Shown: positions 1 through 9,366, counted from the stretch's first letter. The stretch is DNA of 52,644 nt from Microcaldota archaeon (GCA_026396415.1 JAPLWX010000020.1:1-52644), one strand, 5' to 3'. Numbers and translations are program-made. Notes: generated by a model from the letters alone, not told the origin.

Positions 1-124
1 GCGCAAAAAAGATGCCCTTTTTTCTCGCAATATTGCTTGAGATAGCGGTAAGCCTTTTTGTCTGTTTTTACGACGTTCTTGAATTCTCTGATGTTCACGG
101 AACCACCCATTCAATAGGTGGCTT

Positions 125-1381
125 TTGTTTTATAATTACCATTTCCTTTTGCACCCTCCGCGCCAGCCAAAGCGCGAGATTGCGGAGTATGTGAGGAAAA
201 ACGGCATTCTCGTGCCCGACATCTACGATTCTTTCAGGGATGCGCGAAAGGCCGAATCGAGCGGAAGGAAAGTCAGGGCAAGGAGCGAGCATCCGCAGGA
301 TTACAACGGAGTTTCAGGCATGCTCGAAAGCCCGTTATTGTCGAACCCCTCGATAACAGACGAGAAAAGCCTAAAGCTGCTTATCAAAGAAGGTGATTTC
401 ATGAAGAATAAAGGCTTCATGCTGCACATCGGGCACATCCATATGACAATGGAGCGCGGAAGAATTCTTGACAGACTTTTGTACAATCTTAAGGAAGACG
501 CCATCATGTACATTGAGCGAAAGAAAAAAGAAAAGAGAGATTTGATGCGGGAACCCGGCAACAGCAGCCACAATGCCGGCAGGTATTGCGAGCTTCTAGG
601 GGTTGATGAAAGAAAATTCTGGAAAAAGGCGTCATTTTCCTATTGGGAGGAGATTGACGGGAACAATCTTACAATAGTTGCTGATTCCTGCATCAAGGGA
701 CGGTACCATATACTCGTCCACAATCCAATAACCTATGCCATCCTGGAAAACGGCAAAGTAGCTTACTTAAGCCACAGTGCCCCTGATGATGTGATGCAAT
801 GCATCGTGGGTTCCCCTGATTTTTACGAAAAAGTGCGCAGCCTGCCAATGTTCTCCGCCATTAATTGCCCTGTTATCGAGGCAGAACACCTAAGCGGCAA
901 CCATTATTTCCTCCAGTACCTTCTCGGGCGCGATTTCGATCCTGTGGATTTTGCCCTGGACCGGCCCCCTGGCAAGAACGAGATTGCCGCCCTGTACTGC
1001 CGCGGAAGCACACTCGCAGGGCATCCGGACGGGGAAATCATTTCAGTGAAGAGATTATACAGCATGACCAAACAGATTCCGCACGATGGCGAATCCTGCA
1101 TGCATTCGGAAGGGATCTCCATGATGCTTTCAGAGCTTGCTTTGCGCAGGCAGAATGTCAATTTTATGCTTGCAGATTCAATCTTTAAGCAATCCGACAG
1201 GGAGACGGCGATTAAGTCATTTTTTTACAGATCCATCAGCCATACAGGCGTATCAAGGCTTTTCAAGCCAAAAATCTCTTTGCTTATGTTTGCCAGTGAC
1301 TTTGATAAGCGCGATAACAAAGAAGAATTTCAGGCAAAAGTGATTGCGGATGGGCGGAAGGCATACGTGGAGCTGCTCTAG
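125..1381 (+). CDS. hypothetical protein
   Basis: An open frame of 418 codons reads toward the uvrA-side genes and ends with TAG inside the palindrome CTCTAGAG. I do not recognise the family with confidence. The N-terminal part has a segment like RSEHPQDYNGVSG, which loosely recalls the ATP-binding loop of pyruvate phosphate dikinase or PEP synthase-like proteins, but no other motif supports that. No membrane segment or signal peptide is seen. The first in-frame start is TTG at 125 and it overlaps a TATA-like stretch (tttataatt, about 128-136), so translation probably starts further in, for example at TTG 149. The protein has normal codon use and no strong ORF of similar length competes with it, so it is likely real; the product is unknown. 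Confidence 0.7.
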   Translation: MFYNYHFLLHPPRQPKREIAEYVRKNGILVPDIYDSFRDARKAESSGRKVRARSEHPQDYNGVSGMLESPLLSNPSITDEKSLKLLIKEGDFMKNKGFMLHIGHIHMTMERGRILDRLLYNLKEDAIMYIERKKKEKRDLMREPGNSSHNAGRYCELLGVDERKFWKKASFSYWEEIDGNNLTIVADSCIKGRYHILVHNPITYAILENGKVAYLSHSAPDDVMQCIVGSPDFYEKVRSLPMFSAINCPVIEAEHLSGNHYFLQYLLGRDFDPVDFALDRPPGKNEIAALYCRGSTLAGHPDGEIISVKRLYSMTKQIPHDGESCMHSEGISMMLSELALRRQNVNFMLADSIFKQSDRETAIKSFFYRSISHTGVSRLFKPKISLLMFASDFDKRDNKEEFQAKVIADGRKAYVELL

Positions 1382-1404
1382 AGCACCTTCTTGAGATACT
1401 CGCC
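1378..1404. repeat. 27-bp direct repeat of the uvrA 3' end (distal copy)
   Basis: These 27 bp are identical to 3079-3105, which encode the last eight residues and stop of UvrA (GEYLKKVL*). On the minus strand the copy is preceded by codons reading RSKNSHY, close to the RNKASYT that precede GEYLKKVL in the intact uvrA. It is in frame with the RelE-like toxin just upstream, after that gene's stop. It looks like the remnant of a second, diverged uvrA C terminus. It also overlaps the stop codon of the convergent hypothetical gene. Confidence 0.85.
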
Positions 1405-1443
1405 ATAGTGGCTGTTCTTGCTGCGCATGATAAAATGCGCAGG

Positions 1444-1701
1444 CTAGCGCCGATAGACCTTGCCGCGATTCTCAAACCGCAGCATGAACACTTCTTCGCC
1501 AACAACTTTGTAAGTAAGCCTGAAATTCAGGATTCGCAGGCGATAAACATCCGAATCGCCCTTGAGCGGCTTGAACCTGCGGGGGTTCACCTCTATTTTG
1601 TCATAAAGCCGCTTGAGATGGATTCGGATTGAGTTATCAAGTGCCTTGACATCCTTTTCGAAATATTCGGTGAAGACAAGGCGGAAAGCCATTCTAGTCA
1701 A
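1444..1701 (-). CDS. RelE/ParE-superfamily toxin
   Basis: This 85-residue basic protein has the layout of RelE/ParE toxins: an N-terminal FTEYFEKDVKALD helix, a central proline- and lysine-rich turn (NPRRFKPLKG) and a C-terminal beta region with the YRLRILNFRLTYKV pattern followed by arginines. Family members are usually ribosome-dependent mRNA interferases or gyrase poisons; which applies cannot be told from sequence. It overlaps the upstream antitoxin gene by 8 bp, typical of translationally coupled TA modules. It ends 40 bp before a remnant of a uvrA 3' end that is in the same frame, so stop-codon readthrough would add a UvrA-like tail of about 21 residues. Confidence 0.85.
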   Translation of the reverse strand: MTRMAFRLVFTEYFEKDVKALDNSIRIHLKRLYDKIEVNPRRFKPLKGDSDVYRLRILNFRLTYKVVGEEVFMLRFENRGKVYRR

Positions 1702-1966
1702 GCCCCATGCGCTTCTCGAATTCCTTCTTTGAGTAGGTCTTTATCCTGCCTGCCTTGATTTCTTTTTCTATCTTTGCCACTTCCCGGAGGATTTCGCGCT
1801 CGTCATCCTCTTCCTTGCCAAGCGATTTCCGCCCCAGTTCATACTTGTCGGCAAGCTCCAGCAGCCCGGCGCGAAGCGCCTCTGTCTTTGTCTGCACTAT
1901 CCCCCTGCGTATCGCCTCGTCCACGATGTCTGAAAGATATCCCTGGAAATTCACGGTCATGTGCAT
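1694..1966 (-). CDS. antitoxin of RelE-type TA pair
   Basis: A 90-residue protein whose N-terminal half (VNFQGYLSDIVDEAIRRGIVQTKTEALRAGLLELADKY) has the pattern of a ribbon-helix-helix-like DNA-binding antitoxin, followed by a highly charged Lys/Glu helix likely to wrap the toxin. It precedes and overlaps the RelE-like toxin gene, the usual antitoxin-first order. ATG at 1966 or 1960 fits a TATA box at about 1985-1995 on the same strand, giving a leaderless or nearly leaderless mRNA. Antitoxins of this class normally repress their own promoter; the AT-rich upstream stretch has only imperfect symmetry, so no operator is called. Confidence 0.8.
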   Translation of the reverse strand: MHMTVNFQGYLSDIVDEAIRRGIVQTKTEALRAGLLELADKYELGRKSLGKEEDDEREILREVAKIEKEIKAGRIKTYSKKEFEKRMGLD

Positions 1967-1984
1967 TTGCTCACCATATTACGT

Positions 1985-1996
1985 ATTATATATAAG
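1985..1996 (-). promoter_or_regulatory. TATA box of the first TA pair
   Basis: The minus strand reads TTATATATAAT about 25 nt before the ATG at 1966, the normal distance for an archaeal promoter that makes a leaderless transcript. Confidence 0.55.
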
Positions 1997-2093
1997 ATTT
2001 ATAATCATTTGTATATAAATTCGAGAAAAACAGAGCGCGACGAGGCGCACAGGTTCGGCATTTCGTATCACCGCCTTCTTAGAAAGAAGAAGT

Positions 2094-2960
2094 TCAAGCC
2101 GGAATAATGCGAGGCATTTCTTCAATCCTCTGTGCGGCACCTGATTCCTGGCACTCATCCGCCTTTTTCTGCGCGGCATCGGAGTTTTTTCGTGCTATCT
2201 TTGCCCTTTCCTTCCCAATTCCTGCGATCACACGCCTGCGCTCGGTCCTCGTCTGGTTAAGCTCGAATATCACCGAACCGGCAATACCATCCAGGACAAA
2301 ATCAATATCGCTATAAGACACAGTCCGCTTGGTTGCCTGGAATTCCGCGTCAGGCAGGCAAAGCACATTCATATTGCCAACCATGTCATATTCTTTGACC
2401 TGCTTTTTGTATAGCGTAGCCGCCTCGGCATACTTGCCTTTGTGCATGAGCTTCGTTGCATCCGCGCTGTACATGTCGGGGATAAGCCTGCATCTCACTT
2501 TAGACTGTTCTATGACGCCTGCAACCGTGCACTTATAGCCGTATGTATCTATGTATTCTGCATATTCTTTCGAACCGCGGCGCATGCCGTCAGGTGTAAT
2601 CAGGAGAATCCCCTTGCGGTCGCACTTGATGCCCCCAATTTCCACGTTGAAATACGGCTCATACTGGGACATGAGATCCTCAATATACGTCCTATACGCT
2701 GTTATCGCCTCTTCGCGCCTGCCAAGCTTAGCAAGGGTATCGCCCAGCTCCCTGTAATTCGATGTCTTGGTAAAAGTCCAGATGCCGCTCTCTTTCTCTT
2801 GCTCTATCATGGTTTTGAGCTTTTCGACCTGGCGCTCCCATTTTTTGATCCGGTAACCCTGGTATGCAAGTCCAGGGCGCAAAAGTTTTGCAAAGAATTT
2901 GAACTTGGTGCCATTGGGCGGGGTGTGCGTGGACGTCTGTTGAATTGTTTTGGTCAACAT
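2094..2960 (-). CDS. hypothetical protein with TPR-like repeats
   Basis: A 288-residue protein. Two helical hairpins look like tetratricopeptide units: NYRELGDTLAKLGRREEAIT near residue 65 and DATKLMHKGKYAEAATLYKK near residue 170. A central segment (GGIKCDRKGILLITPDGMRRG) and a long charged C-terminal helix rich in Arg, Lys and Ala flank them. TPR proteins mostly act as binding scaffolds; nothing shows the partner. The gene lies between uvrA and a TA pair, on the same strand, inside the interval bounded by the 27-bp uvrA 3'-end repeats, so it may have arrived with the TA genes. A TATA-like TTTATAAAA at about 2987-2995 lies about 30 nt before the ATG. Confidence 0.65.
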   Translation of the reverse strand: MLTKTIQQTSTHTPPNGTKFKFFAKLLRPGLAYQGYRIKKWERQVEKLKTMIEQEKESGIWTFTKTSNYRELGDTLAKLGRREEAITAYRTYIEDLMSQYEPYFNVEIGGIKCDRKGILLITPDGMRRGSKEYAEYIDTYGYKCTVAGVIEQSKVRCRLIPDMYSADATKLMHKGKYAEAATLYKKQVKEYDMVGNMNVLCLPDAEFQATKRTVSYSDIDFVLDGIAGSVIFELNQTRTERRRVIAGIGKERAKIARKNSDAAQKKADECQESGAAQRIEEMPRIIPA

Positions 2961-3078
2961 GTTATTGTATATAATACGACCATTTTATAAAGTTTGATGG
3001 CAGCCGAAGCAGCCGGCTCACTGGACTTTTTTTTATTGGAGTAGATCCCACTTTGTTCACTATACTGCTGAAAAAAAT

Positions 3079-3105
3079 CTAGAGCACCTTCTTGAGATAC
3101 TCGCC
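3079..3105. repeat. 27-bp direct repeat at the uvrA 3' end (genic copy)
   Basis: Identical to 1378-1404. This copy is the functional end of uvrA. The two copies bracket 1.67 kb that carries the TPR-like gene and the first TA pair. Confidence 0.85.
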
Positions 3106-5904
3106 CGTGTAGCTTGCCTTGTTCCTCGCGATTTCCTCGGGCGTGCCCTGCGCGACGATTTCGCCGCCCTCGTCCCCGCCTTCGGGCCCCAGGTCGATAA
3201 CATAGTCCGCGGTCTTTATCACGTCCAGGTTGTGCTCAATCACGATTATGGTGTTGCCCCTGTCCGCAAGCCGCTGCAGCACCGCAAGGAGCTTGGAAAC
3301 GTCGGCGAAGTGCAGCCCCGTGGTGGGCTCGTCAAGTATGTAGAGCATGGAGCCGTTCTCTCGGCGCGTGAGCTCTGCGGCGAGCTTTATCCGCTGCGCC
3401 TCGCCGCCCGAAAGCGTGGTGGCGGGCTGGCCAAGGGAGATGTAGCCAAGCCCCACGTCGCTCATTGTCTCAAGCTTGCTTTTCACAGCAGGGATGTTTT
3501 GGAAGAACTGCAGCGCGTCCTCCACGCTCATGGAGAGCACGTCGTGGATGTTCTTTCCCTTGTATTTTATCTGGAGCGTTTCGGAGTCATAGCGCTTGCC
3601 GTTGCATTCTTCGCAGGTGACATAGACATCGGCAAGGAAGGCCATCTCAATCCTTTTCACGCCGTCGCCCTCGCATGCCTGGCACCTGCCTTTCTGCACG
3701 TTGAATGAGAATTGCCCTGGCTCATAGCCGCGCGCGCGGGCCTCGGGCACGCCTGCGAACAGCTCGCGGATGGGCGTGAAAGCACCTATATATGTGGCAG
3801 GGTTGGAGCGCGGCGTCCTGCCAATGGGCGACTGGTCCACGGAAATCACGTCAGTAAGCGCGCCTGCGCCGTCAATCCTGTCGAACTTGCCAGGCTCCTC
3901 CTTGGACTGGTGGAAATATTTGCGCAGGGCAAGGTAGAGAGTCTCATTTATCAGCGTGCTCTTGCCTGAGCCTGACACGCCCGTGATGCAGATGAAGCAG
4001 CCTATGGGGAATTTCACGTCGATTTTCTTCAGGTTGTTCTCGCGCGCGCCCTTGAGGGTGAACCAGCGGGAAGGCTGGCGCCTTATCTTGGGCACGGGAA
4101 TTTTCAGCTCGCGGCGCAGGTACGCCCCTGTGAGCGAGTCGCGCGTCTTTTCCACTTCTTCAGGCGTGCCTATTGCCATTATCCTGCCGCCGTGCACTCC
4201 TGCGCCGGGGCCGAGGTCTATCATGAAATCAGCGCTCCGCATAGTTTCCTCGTCGTGCTCCACCACCACCATGGTGTTGCCAAGGTCGCGCAGTGTTTTC
4301 AGAGTAGAAATAAGCTTGTCATTGTCGCGCTGGTGGAGCCCAATGGACGGCTCGTCAAGCACGTAGAGCACGCCCATCAAGTTTGCGCCAATCTGCGTGG
4401 CTAGGCGAATCCGTTGTGCCTCCCCTCCAGACAAGGTGCCTGTCACGCGCGAAAGCGAAAGGTAGCCCACGCCCACGTTGAGGAGGAAGTCCAGCCTTGC
4501 CTGTATTTCGCGAAGCACCGGGCGCGCGATTGTCTCTTCCGTCTTGGTGAGCTTGAGAGAACTGAAAAAGCCATAGGCGGATTCCACCGAAAGGTCGGTC
4601 ACTTCGATGATGTCTTTATTGTTTACTTTTACCGCCAGCACCTCGGGCTTGAGGCGCCTGCCCTTGCAGGACGGGCAGTTAAGCTCGCGCATGTACTTTT
4701 CCATCTCCATGCGCCGTCCTTCGGAGTGCGTCTGCTTGTAAAGCCTGTCCAGGTTGTTGAGCACGCCCTCGAATTTCGTCCAGCCCTGATAGGACGAATC
4801 ACCGCTCTTGGACTCGAGCTTGTACTGCAGCTTCTCGTCGCATCCATGCAGCACTGCGTCGCGAGCGGCAGGGGTGAGCGCATTGAACTGCGTGTCAAGC
4901 GAGAAATCGAATTTCTTTCCAAGCGCCTCCAGAAGGTGCGCGTAATAGCCGCCCATTATGCTGTTGCGCCAGGGAAGTATGGCGCCCTCGCGCAATGTCT
5001 TCTGCTTGTCAGGCACCACCAAGTCGACGTCGAACACGATTTTCACGCCCATGCCCTTGCACTCCTCGCATGCGCCATAGGGGGAATTGAAGGAAAACAT
5101 GCGCGGCTGCATCTCGCCAAGCGAAATGCCGCAGTCAGGGCAGGAGTTCTTTTGCGAGAATAACAGTTCCTTTCCCTTCTCAATGGCGACAATGACAAGC
5201 CCGTCGCTGCTTTCGCGCAGCCCCACCTTGAGCGCTTCAAGCAGGCGCTGCCTGTTCTGGTTGGTGGCTGTGAACCTGTCCACCACCACCTCGATGGTGT
5301 GGCGCTTTGCCTTGTCGAGCTTGGGGACGTAGCTTTCAAGCTCCATTATGCTTCCGTTCACGCGCGCGCGAGAGTAGCCCTTTTGCCTGAATTCGTCGAA
5401 CAGCTTCTCGTATGTGCCTTTCTTTCCGCGCACAATGGGAGATATTATCTGGACGTTCTTCCCCTCTGCCCCGCCCTGCGAAAGCACTGCGTTTGCAATC
5501 TGCTCGGTGGTTTGCGAAGTAATAGGTTTGCCGCACTTGGGGCAGTGGGGGATGCCTATGCGCGCGTAGAGCAGCCTTAGGTAGTCGAATATTTCCGTGG
5601 TGGTGCCCACTGTGGAGCGGGGGTTTCTGGTGGTGGTTTTCTGCTCAATGGAGATGGCGGGCGAAAGCCCCTCGATGGAGTCCACATCGGGCTTGTTCAT
5701 CACCCCAAGGAACTGGCGCGCGTATGCTGAGAGCGACTCCACGTACCTGCGCTGGCCTTCGGCATAGAGCGTATCAAACGCAAGCGTGGACTTGCCCGAG
5801 CCTGAAAGCCCGGTTATCACTGTGAGCGAGTTGCGCGGAATCTCGAGCGTGAGGTTCTTCAGGTTGTGCTCTCTGGCGCCCTTAATTATAATCTTGTCTT
5901 GCAT
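3079..5904 (-). CDS. uvrA: excinuclease ABC subunit A
   Basis: UvrA is the damage-sensing ATPase of bacterial-type nucleotide excision repair; it loads UvrB on damaged DNA. The protein (941 residues, normal length) shows two ABC modules: Walker [10 protein letters not shown] near the N terminus with signature [13 protein letters not shown] mid-protein, and a second Walker [10 protein letters not shown] with signature [14 protein letters not shown] near the C terminus. Zinc-binding pairs are visible at CPDC/CEEC and CQAC/CEEC, along with the conserved [10 protein letters not shown]. The longest ORF starts at 5940, but the family start is [17 protein letters not shown] at 5904. A 28-codon mini-ORF repeating this N terminus lies 1 bp upstream. 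uvrB follows on the same strand beyond a divergent gene; uvrC is not in the window. The gene was probably acquired from bacteria, as known for other archaea with UvrABC. Confidence 0.97.
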   Translation of the reverse strand: MQDKIIIKGAREHNLKNLTLEIPRNSLTVITGLSGSGKSTLAFDTLYAEGQRRYVESLSAYARQFLGVMNKPDVDSIEGLSPAISIEQKTTTRNPRSTVGTTTEIFDYLRLLYARIGIPHCPKCGKPITSQTTEQIANAVLSQGGAEGKNVQIISPIVRGKKGTYEKLFDEFRQKGYSRARVNGSIMELESYVPKLDKAKRHTIEVVVDRFTATNQNRQRLLEALKVGLRESSDGLVIVAIEKGKELLFSQKNSCPDCGISLGEMQPRMFSFNSPYGACEECKGMGVKIVFDVDLVVPDKQKTLREGAILPWRNSIMGGYYAHLLEALGKKFDFSLDTQFNALTPAARDAVLHGCDEKLQYKLESKSGDSSYQGWTKFEGVLNNLDRLYKQTHSEGRRMEMEKYMRELNCPSCKGRRLKPEVLAVKVNNKDIIEVTDLSVESAYGFFSSLKLTKTEETIARPVLREIQARLDFLLNVGVGYLSLSRVTGTLSGGEAQRIRLATQIGANLMGVLYVLDEPSIGLHQRDNDKLISTLKTLRDLGNTMVVVEHDEETMRSADFMIDLGPGAGVHGGRIMAIGTPEEVEKTRDSLTGAYLRRELKIPVPKIRRQPSRWFTLKGARENNLKKIDVKFPIGCFICITGVSGSGKSTLINETLYLALRKYFHQSKEEPGKFDRIDGAGALTDVISVDQSPIGRTPRSNPATYIGAFTPIRELFAGVPEARARGYEPGQFSFNVQKGRCQACEGDGVKRIEMAFLADVYVTCEECNGKRYDSETLQIKYKGKNIHDVLSMSVEDALQFFQNIPAVKSKLETMSDVGLGYISLGQPATTLSGGEAQRIKLAAELTRRENGSMLYILDEPTTGLHFADVSKLLAVLQRLADRGNTIIVIEHNLDVIKTADYVIDLGPEGGDEGGEIVAQGTPEEIARNKASYTGEYLKKVL

Positions 5905-5905
5905 A

Positions 5906-5992
5906 TTATGCCCCTTGCTGTTCGGGCGCCATCTCGCCAAATCTTGATAGATTTAGCGACCGCGCGCCCTTGATTATGATTTTGTCCTGCAT
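5906..5992 (-). CDS. leader mini-ORF duplicating the UvrA N terminus
   Basis: A 28-codon ORF whose first eleven residues ([11 protein letters not shown]) are identical to UvrA, encoded with at least six synonymous differences, after which the sequence departs (SLNLSRFGE...). Its stop codon TAA is followed by one T and then the uvrA ATG. A TATA-like box on the minus strand at about 6011-6019 sits about 23 nt before this ATG, so the uvrA transcript probably begins here and translation of uvrA may depend on the leader. It is either a remnant of a duplicated uvrA or a leader peptide kept for coupling. Whether it is translated is unknown. Confidence 0.6.
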   Translation of the reverse strand: MQDKIIIKGARSLNLSRFGEMAPEQQGA

Positions 5993-6010
5993 ATCTCCAC
6001 ATCTAAGCGC

Positions 6011-6019
6011 GATAAATTT
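6011..6019 (-). promoter_or_regulatory. TATA box for uvrA leader transcript
   Basis: The minus strand reads AAATTTATC about 23 nt before the ATG of the leader mini-ORF. No equally good box precedes the intact uvrA ATG. Confidence 0.4.
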
Positions 6020-6157
6020 TGCCGACGGACTGCCCGGGCGCGTATTTATGGCTAAGGAAGCTTTAAATGGCTGGCTACAGCTATTTGCCAGTGGTTTGCG
6101 GGGAAATTTAGGCAGGGCCAGCAAGGAAATTCATAGGTTGATGGTGATTCCACGGAC

Positions 6158-7300
6158 TTGGTGCTTTGTAATCCTTTTCTTGACCAACATGGCGGGGCAG
6201 AGCGGGCCATTTTGGAGATCGCCAAGAGGTATTCCTGCCCCATTTATGCAATCGACTATAAGCCCGACCAGACTTTCCCAGAATTTTCGGAATTCGACAT
6301 CCGCAAAATCCCTGCCAATGCCATCGAATATCCTCCTGCAGCATTGGCTTCGCTTGACAGGGACGTTCGGCTTCAGTGGGCGGTAAGGGCGGGATTCAGG
6401 ATACTGCCCTTCAAGATAAAGATGGACTACGACGTAATAAGCGCGCACCTGAACCCAAGCGCCTGGATCAGAAACAGGAATGAGCGCGTTTGCTGGTACT
6501 GCCATGGGCCTACTCCTTCTTTCAGCCTCTACCCGTTGATGTGGCAGGAAAGGAATCTCCTCGAGAAAGCGCTGCTGTTTTCCGCCCAGCATGCATTCCG
6601 CGCAATTGATTTGCCATTGATGTCAAAGATCGAAAAAATTGTCACTTGCTCATCCTGGACATCTGAAAAGATTTCGCATGCCCTTGGCAGGGAGGATGCC
6701 TCAGTCGTGCATCCTGCAATCGACCCTCGCCATTTCAGCTGCATTGATTTCAAGAAAACATTCATCCACATATCCCGCATAGCGCCGGAAAAGCAGATGG
6801 AGTTGACAATAGGGGCTTTCAGGCAATTCAGCAAGAGGCATTGGGGATGGGAGCTGGTGATTGCGGGCTTCCTGTTCCCGAATGCCAGGAATGTGGATTA
6901 CCTTGCCAAGCTTCGCAAGCTTGCTTCCGGCCTGAATGTCAGGTTTGAGATAAACCCAAAAGACGCCAGGATCCGCGAGCTTTACTCGGGCTGCTTTGCC
7001 TTCCTTTTTTCATCCTTTGACGAGGACTGGGGCATCGTCATCCTGGAAGCAATGGCGTCCAGCAAGCCCGTCATTTCCATAAACAGGGGCGGACCCACCA
7101 TATCCGTCGTGCACGGCAAGACGGGCTTTCTGGTGGACAGCGCGGATGAGATGGCGCAAAAGATGCGCTTCCTTGCCGAGCATCCTGACATTTGCGAGGA
7201 GATGGGCAGGGCAGGAAGGAAGAGGGTGGAGCAGAACTACACGTGGAGGATATTCCTGGACAAGATGGAAAAAGTGTTCAAGGAAACCGCGAAGATGTGA
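6158..7300 (+). CDS. GT4-family glycosyltransferase
   Basis: A 380-residue GT-B fold glycosyltransferase. The N-terminal domain starts with the glycine-rich loop DQHGGAERAILEIA typical of GT4 enzymes. The C-terminal nucleotide-sugar domain has SRIAPEKQMELTIGAF near residue 210 and the family signature SSFDEDWGIVILEAMASSKP near residue 290, including the E(x7)E pair, then GKTGFLVD. It likely builds cell-surface glycans or N-glycan precursors at the cytoplasmic face; donor and acceptor cannot be read. The ORF-track start is TTG 6158; GTG 6161 is the alternative, and an in-frame stop lies just upstream. It sits between uvrA and uvrB but on the other strand. Its TGA abuts the uvrB TGA, forming TGATCA, so the pair is convergent without a gap. 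Confidence 0.88.
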   Translation: MVLCNPFLDQHGGAERAILEIAKRYSCPIYAIDYKPDQTFPEFSEFDIRKIPANAIEYPPAALASLDRDVRLQWAVRAGFRILPFKIKMDYDVISAHLNPSAWIRNRNERVCWYCHGPTPSFSLYPLMWQERNLLEKALLFSAQHAFRAIDLPLMSKIEKIVTCSSWTSEKISHALGREDASVVHPAIDPRHFSCIDFKKTFIHISRIAPEKQMELTIGAFRQFSKRHWGWELVIAGFLFPNARNVDYLAKLRKLASGLNVRFEINPKDARIRELYSGCFAFLFSSFDEDWGIVILEAMASSKPVISINRGGPTISVVHGKTGFLVDSADEMAQKMRFLAEHPDICEEMGRAGRKRVEQNYTWRIFLDKMEKVFKETAKM

Positions 7301-9358
7301 TCACTTTTTCTTTGCCTTTGTTTTCCCTTTTCCGGCGCCGGCGGAATTTTCCTGCCCCTGATTTTCTTCCTTTGCTTGCGCTTTTTTCGGGCTTGTTTTC
7401 CTCTTTTTCGCGCCATCCAGCTTTCCTGAAAGCTCTGCCAGCTGGTCGCGCAACTCAATGGCGCGCTCGAAATCAAGGTCTTCCGCAGCGCGCTGCATCT
7501 CGGCTTCCAGGTTGATGGCAAGCGCGCGAAGTTCGGCATCTGACATGGCGCGCTGCTTGGCATCCTCCTCCTCGTCAGCGCCTGGCGCGAGCTGGGAGGT
7601 GCCCACCTGCTTGTAGATGGTGGTGGGCGTGATGCCGTGCTTGCGGTTGAATTCCTCCTGCACGCCCCTGCGGCGCGTGGTTTCAGCGACCGCAGCCTTG
7701 ATGGCGCCCGTCTCCTTCTCGCAATAGAGTATGACTGTGCCGTTCACATTGCGCGCTGCGCGGCCCATGGTCTGGATAAGGGAAGTTTCATTCCTCAGGA
7801 AGCCTTCCTTGTCAGCGTCAAGTATTGCCACAAGCGAAACTTCAGGTATGTCCAGCCCTTCGCGCAATAAGTTGATGCCCACCAGGCAGTCAAATTCACC
7901 AAGGCGCAATTTGCGGATGATTTCTGTGCGCTGTATGGTCTCCACCTCGGAGTGCAGGTAGCGCACCTTCACGCCCTTTTGCGTGAGGTAGTCGGTGAGG
8001 TCCTCTGCCATGCGCTTGGTGAGCGTGGTGACCAGCGTGCGCTCGTTTTTTGCCGCGCGCGCCTGCACTTCGCGCATGAGATCCTCGATTTGCCCCTCGG
8101 TTTTCCGGATGGAAATCTGCGGGTCAAGAAGCCCGGTGGGGCGCACCAGCTGCTCCACGACCTGATGCGACGTGTTCCGCTCGTATTCATTGGGCGTGGC
8201 AGACACGAACACGACATTTTTCATGTGAGTCTCAAATTCCTCGAACTTGAGCGGCCGGTTGTCATAGGCGCAGGGCAGGCGGAAGCCATAATCTATCAGG
8301 TTTTTCTTGCGCGTGCGGTCGCCGTGGAACATGCCGTGCAGCTGCGGAAGCGTCACGTGCGACTCGTCAATCACGATGAGGGCGTCTTGCGGAAGGAAGT
8401 CCATGAGGGTGTAGGGCGGCTGGCCGGGGGAGCGGCCGTCAAAGTGGCGGGAATAGTTCTCAATGCCCTTGCAGTAGCCAAGCTCCTCGATGAGCTCCAG
8501 GTCGTAGTTGGTGCGCTGCTTGAGGCGGTATGCCTCAAGGTCGGACAACTCGGGAAGCCTCTGCTCAAGCTCAATCCTGATGTTCTTCAGCGCGCGCTCC
8601 TTGGCGCTTTGCGGCACGATGTAGTGCTTTGCGGGAAAGATGCGCACTTCGGGAAGCTCGTCAAGCTTTGAGCAGGAGATTGGCTCGCAGAGGAGTATCT
8701 TTGAGATGGTGTTGCCGTCCAGCATGATGCGGATGATTTCCTGCTGGTAGCCAGGCACTATGTCTATGGTATCGCCTTTCACCCTGAAGATGCCTGGCTT
8801 GAGGTCGATTTCATTGCGCTCGTACTGGATGGCAATGAGCGAGGCAAGCAAGGCTGAGCGCTCCACCGTGGCGCCTTTCCGTATGTCCACGGACATGTCC
8901 AGCCATTCCTTGGGCGAGCCAAGCCCGTAGATGCAGGAAACCGTGGAGACGATTATTGCAGGGCCGGGAGAGAGCAGGAATGTGGTGGACTGCAGCCTGA
9001 GGCGCTCGATTTTCTCGTTTATCTGCGCGTCCTTCTCGATATAGGTGTCTGTCTGGGGGATGTAGCTCTCGGGCTGGTAGTAGTCGTAGTAGGAAACAAA
9101 GTAGCCCACCTTGTTCTTCGGGAAGAACTGGCGGAATTCGGAATAAAGCTGCGCTGCGAGAGTCTTGTTATGGGAAATCACGAGCGCGGTCCTGCCTGTG
9201 CGCGCAACAAGATTTGCAATGGTGAATGTCTTGCCGCTGCCAGTCACGCCCAGGAGCGTCTGGTTGCCCCCTTTCTTCAGCCCCTGCACCAGCGCATCCA
9301 CTGCCTCAGGCTGGTCGCCTGACAGGGAAAACGGCGCCACTAGACGATATTCCATCAT
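7301..9358 (-). CDS. uvrB: excinuclease ABC subunit B
   Basis: UvrB is the helicase-like damage verifier that receives DNA from UvrA and recruits UvrC. All main motifs are present: Walker A GVTGSGKTF, the damage-probing beta-hairpin YYDYYQPESYIP, motif II as IDESH, SATPNEYE, GINLLREGLDIPEVSLVAILDADKEG and QTMGRAARN. The C-terminal UVR motif (EMQRAAEDLDFERAIELRDQ), which contacts UvrC, is intact. It is followed by a Lys/Gln/Glu-rich tail of about 40 residues ending KTKAKKK that is longer than usual and probably disordered. Length 685. The start is ATG 9358 or the adjacent ATG 9355. It is preceded by a TA pair on the same strand. Confidence 0.97.
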   Translation of the reverse strand: MMEYRLVAPFSLSGDQPEAVDALVQGLKKGGNQTLLGVTGSGKTFTIANLVARTGRTALVISHNKTLAAQLYSEFRQFFPKNKVGYFVSYYDYYQPESYIPQTDTYIEKDAQINEKIERLRLQSTTFLLSPGPAIIVSTVSCIYGLGSPKEWLDMSVDIRKGATVERSALLASLIAIQYERNEIDLKPGIFRVKGDTIDIVPGYQQEIIRIMLDGNTISKILLCEPISCSKLDELPEVRIFPAKHYIVPQSAKERALKNIRIELEQRLPELSDLEAYRLKQRTNYDLELIEELGYCKGIENYSRHFDGRSPGQPPYTLMDFLPQDALIVIDESHVTLPQLHGMFHGDRTRKKNLIDYGFRLPCAYDNRPLKFEEFETHMKNVVFVSATPNEYERNTSHQVVEQLVRPTGLLDPQISIRKTEGQIEDLMREVQARAAKNERTLVTTLTKRMAEDLTDYLTQKGVKVRYLHSEVETIQRTEIIRKLRLGEFDCLVGINLLREGLDIPEVSLVAILDADKEGFLRNETSLIQTMGRAARNVNGTVILYCEKETGAIKAAVAETTRRRGVQEEFNRKHGITPTTIYKQVGTSQLAPGADEEEDAKQRAMSDAELRALAINLEAEMQRAAEDLDFERAIELRDQLAELSGKLDGAKKRKTSPKKAQAKEENQGQENSAGAGKGKTKAKKK

Positions 9359-9366
9359 GTCAATCC

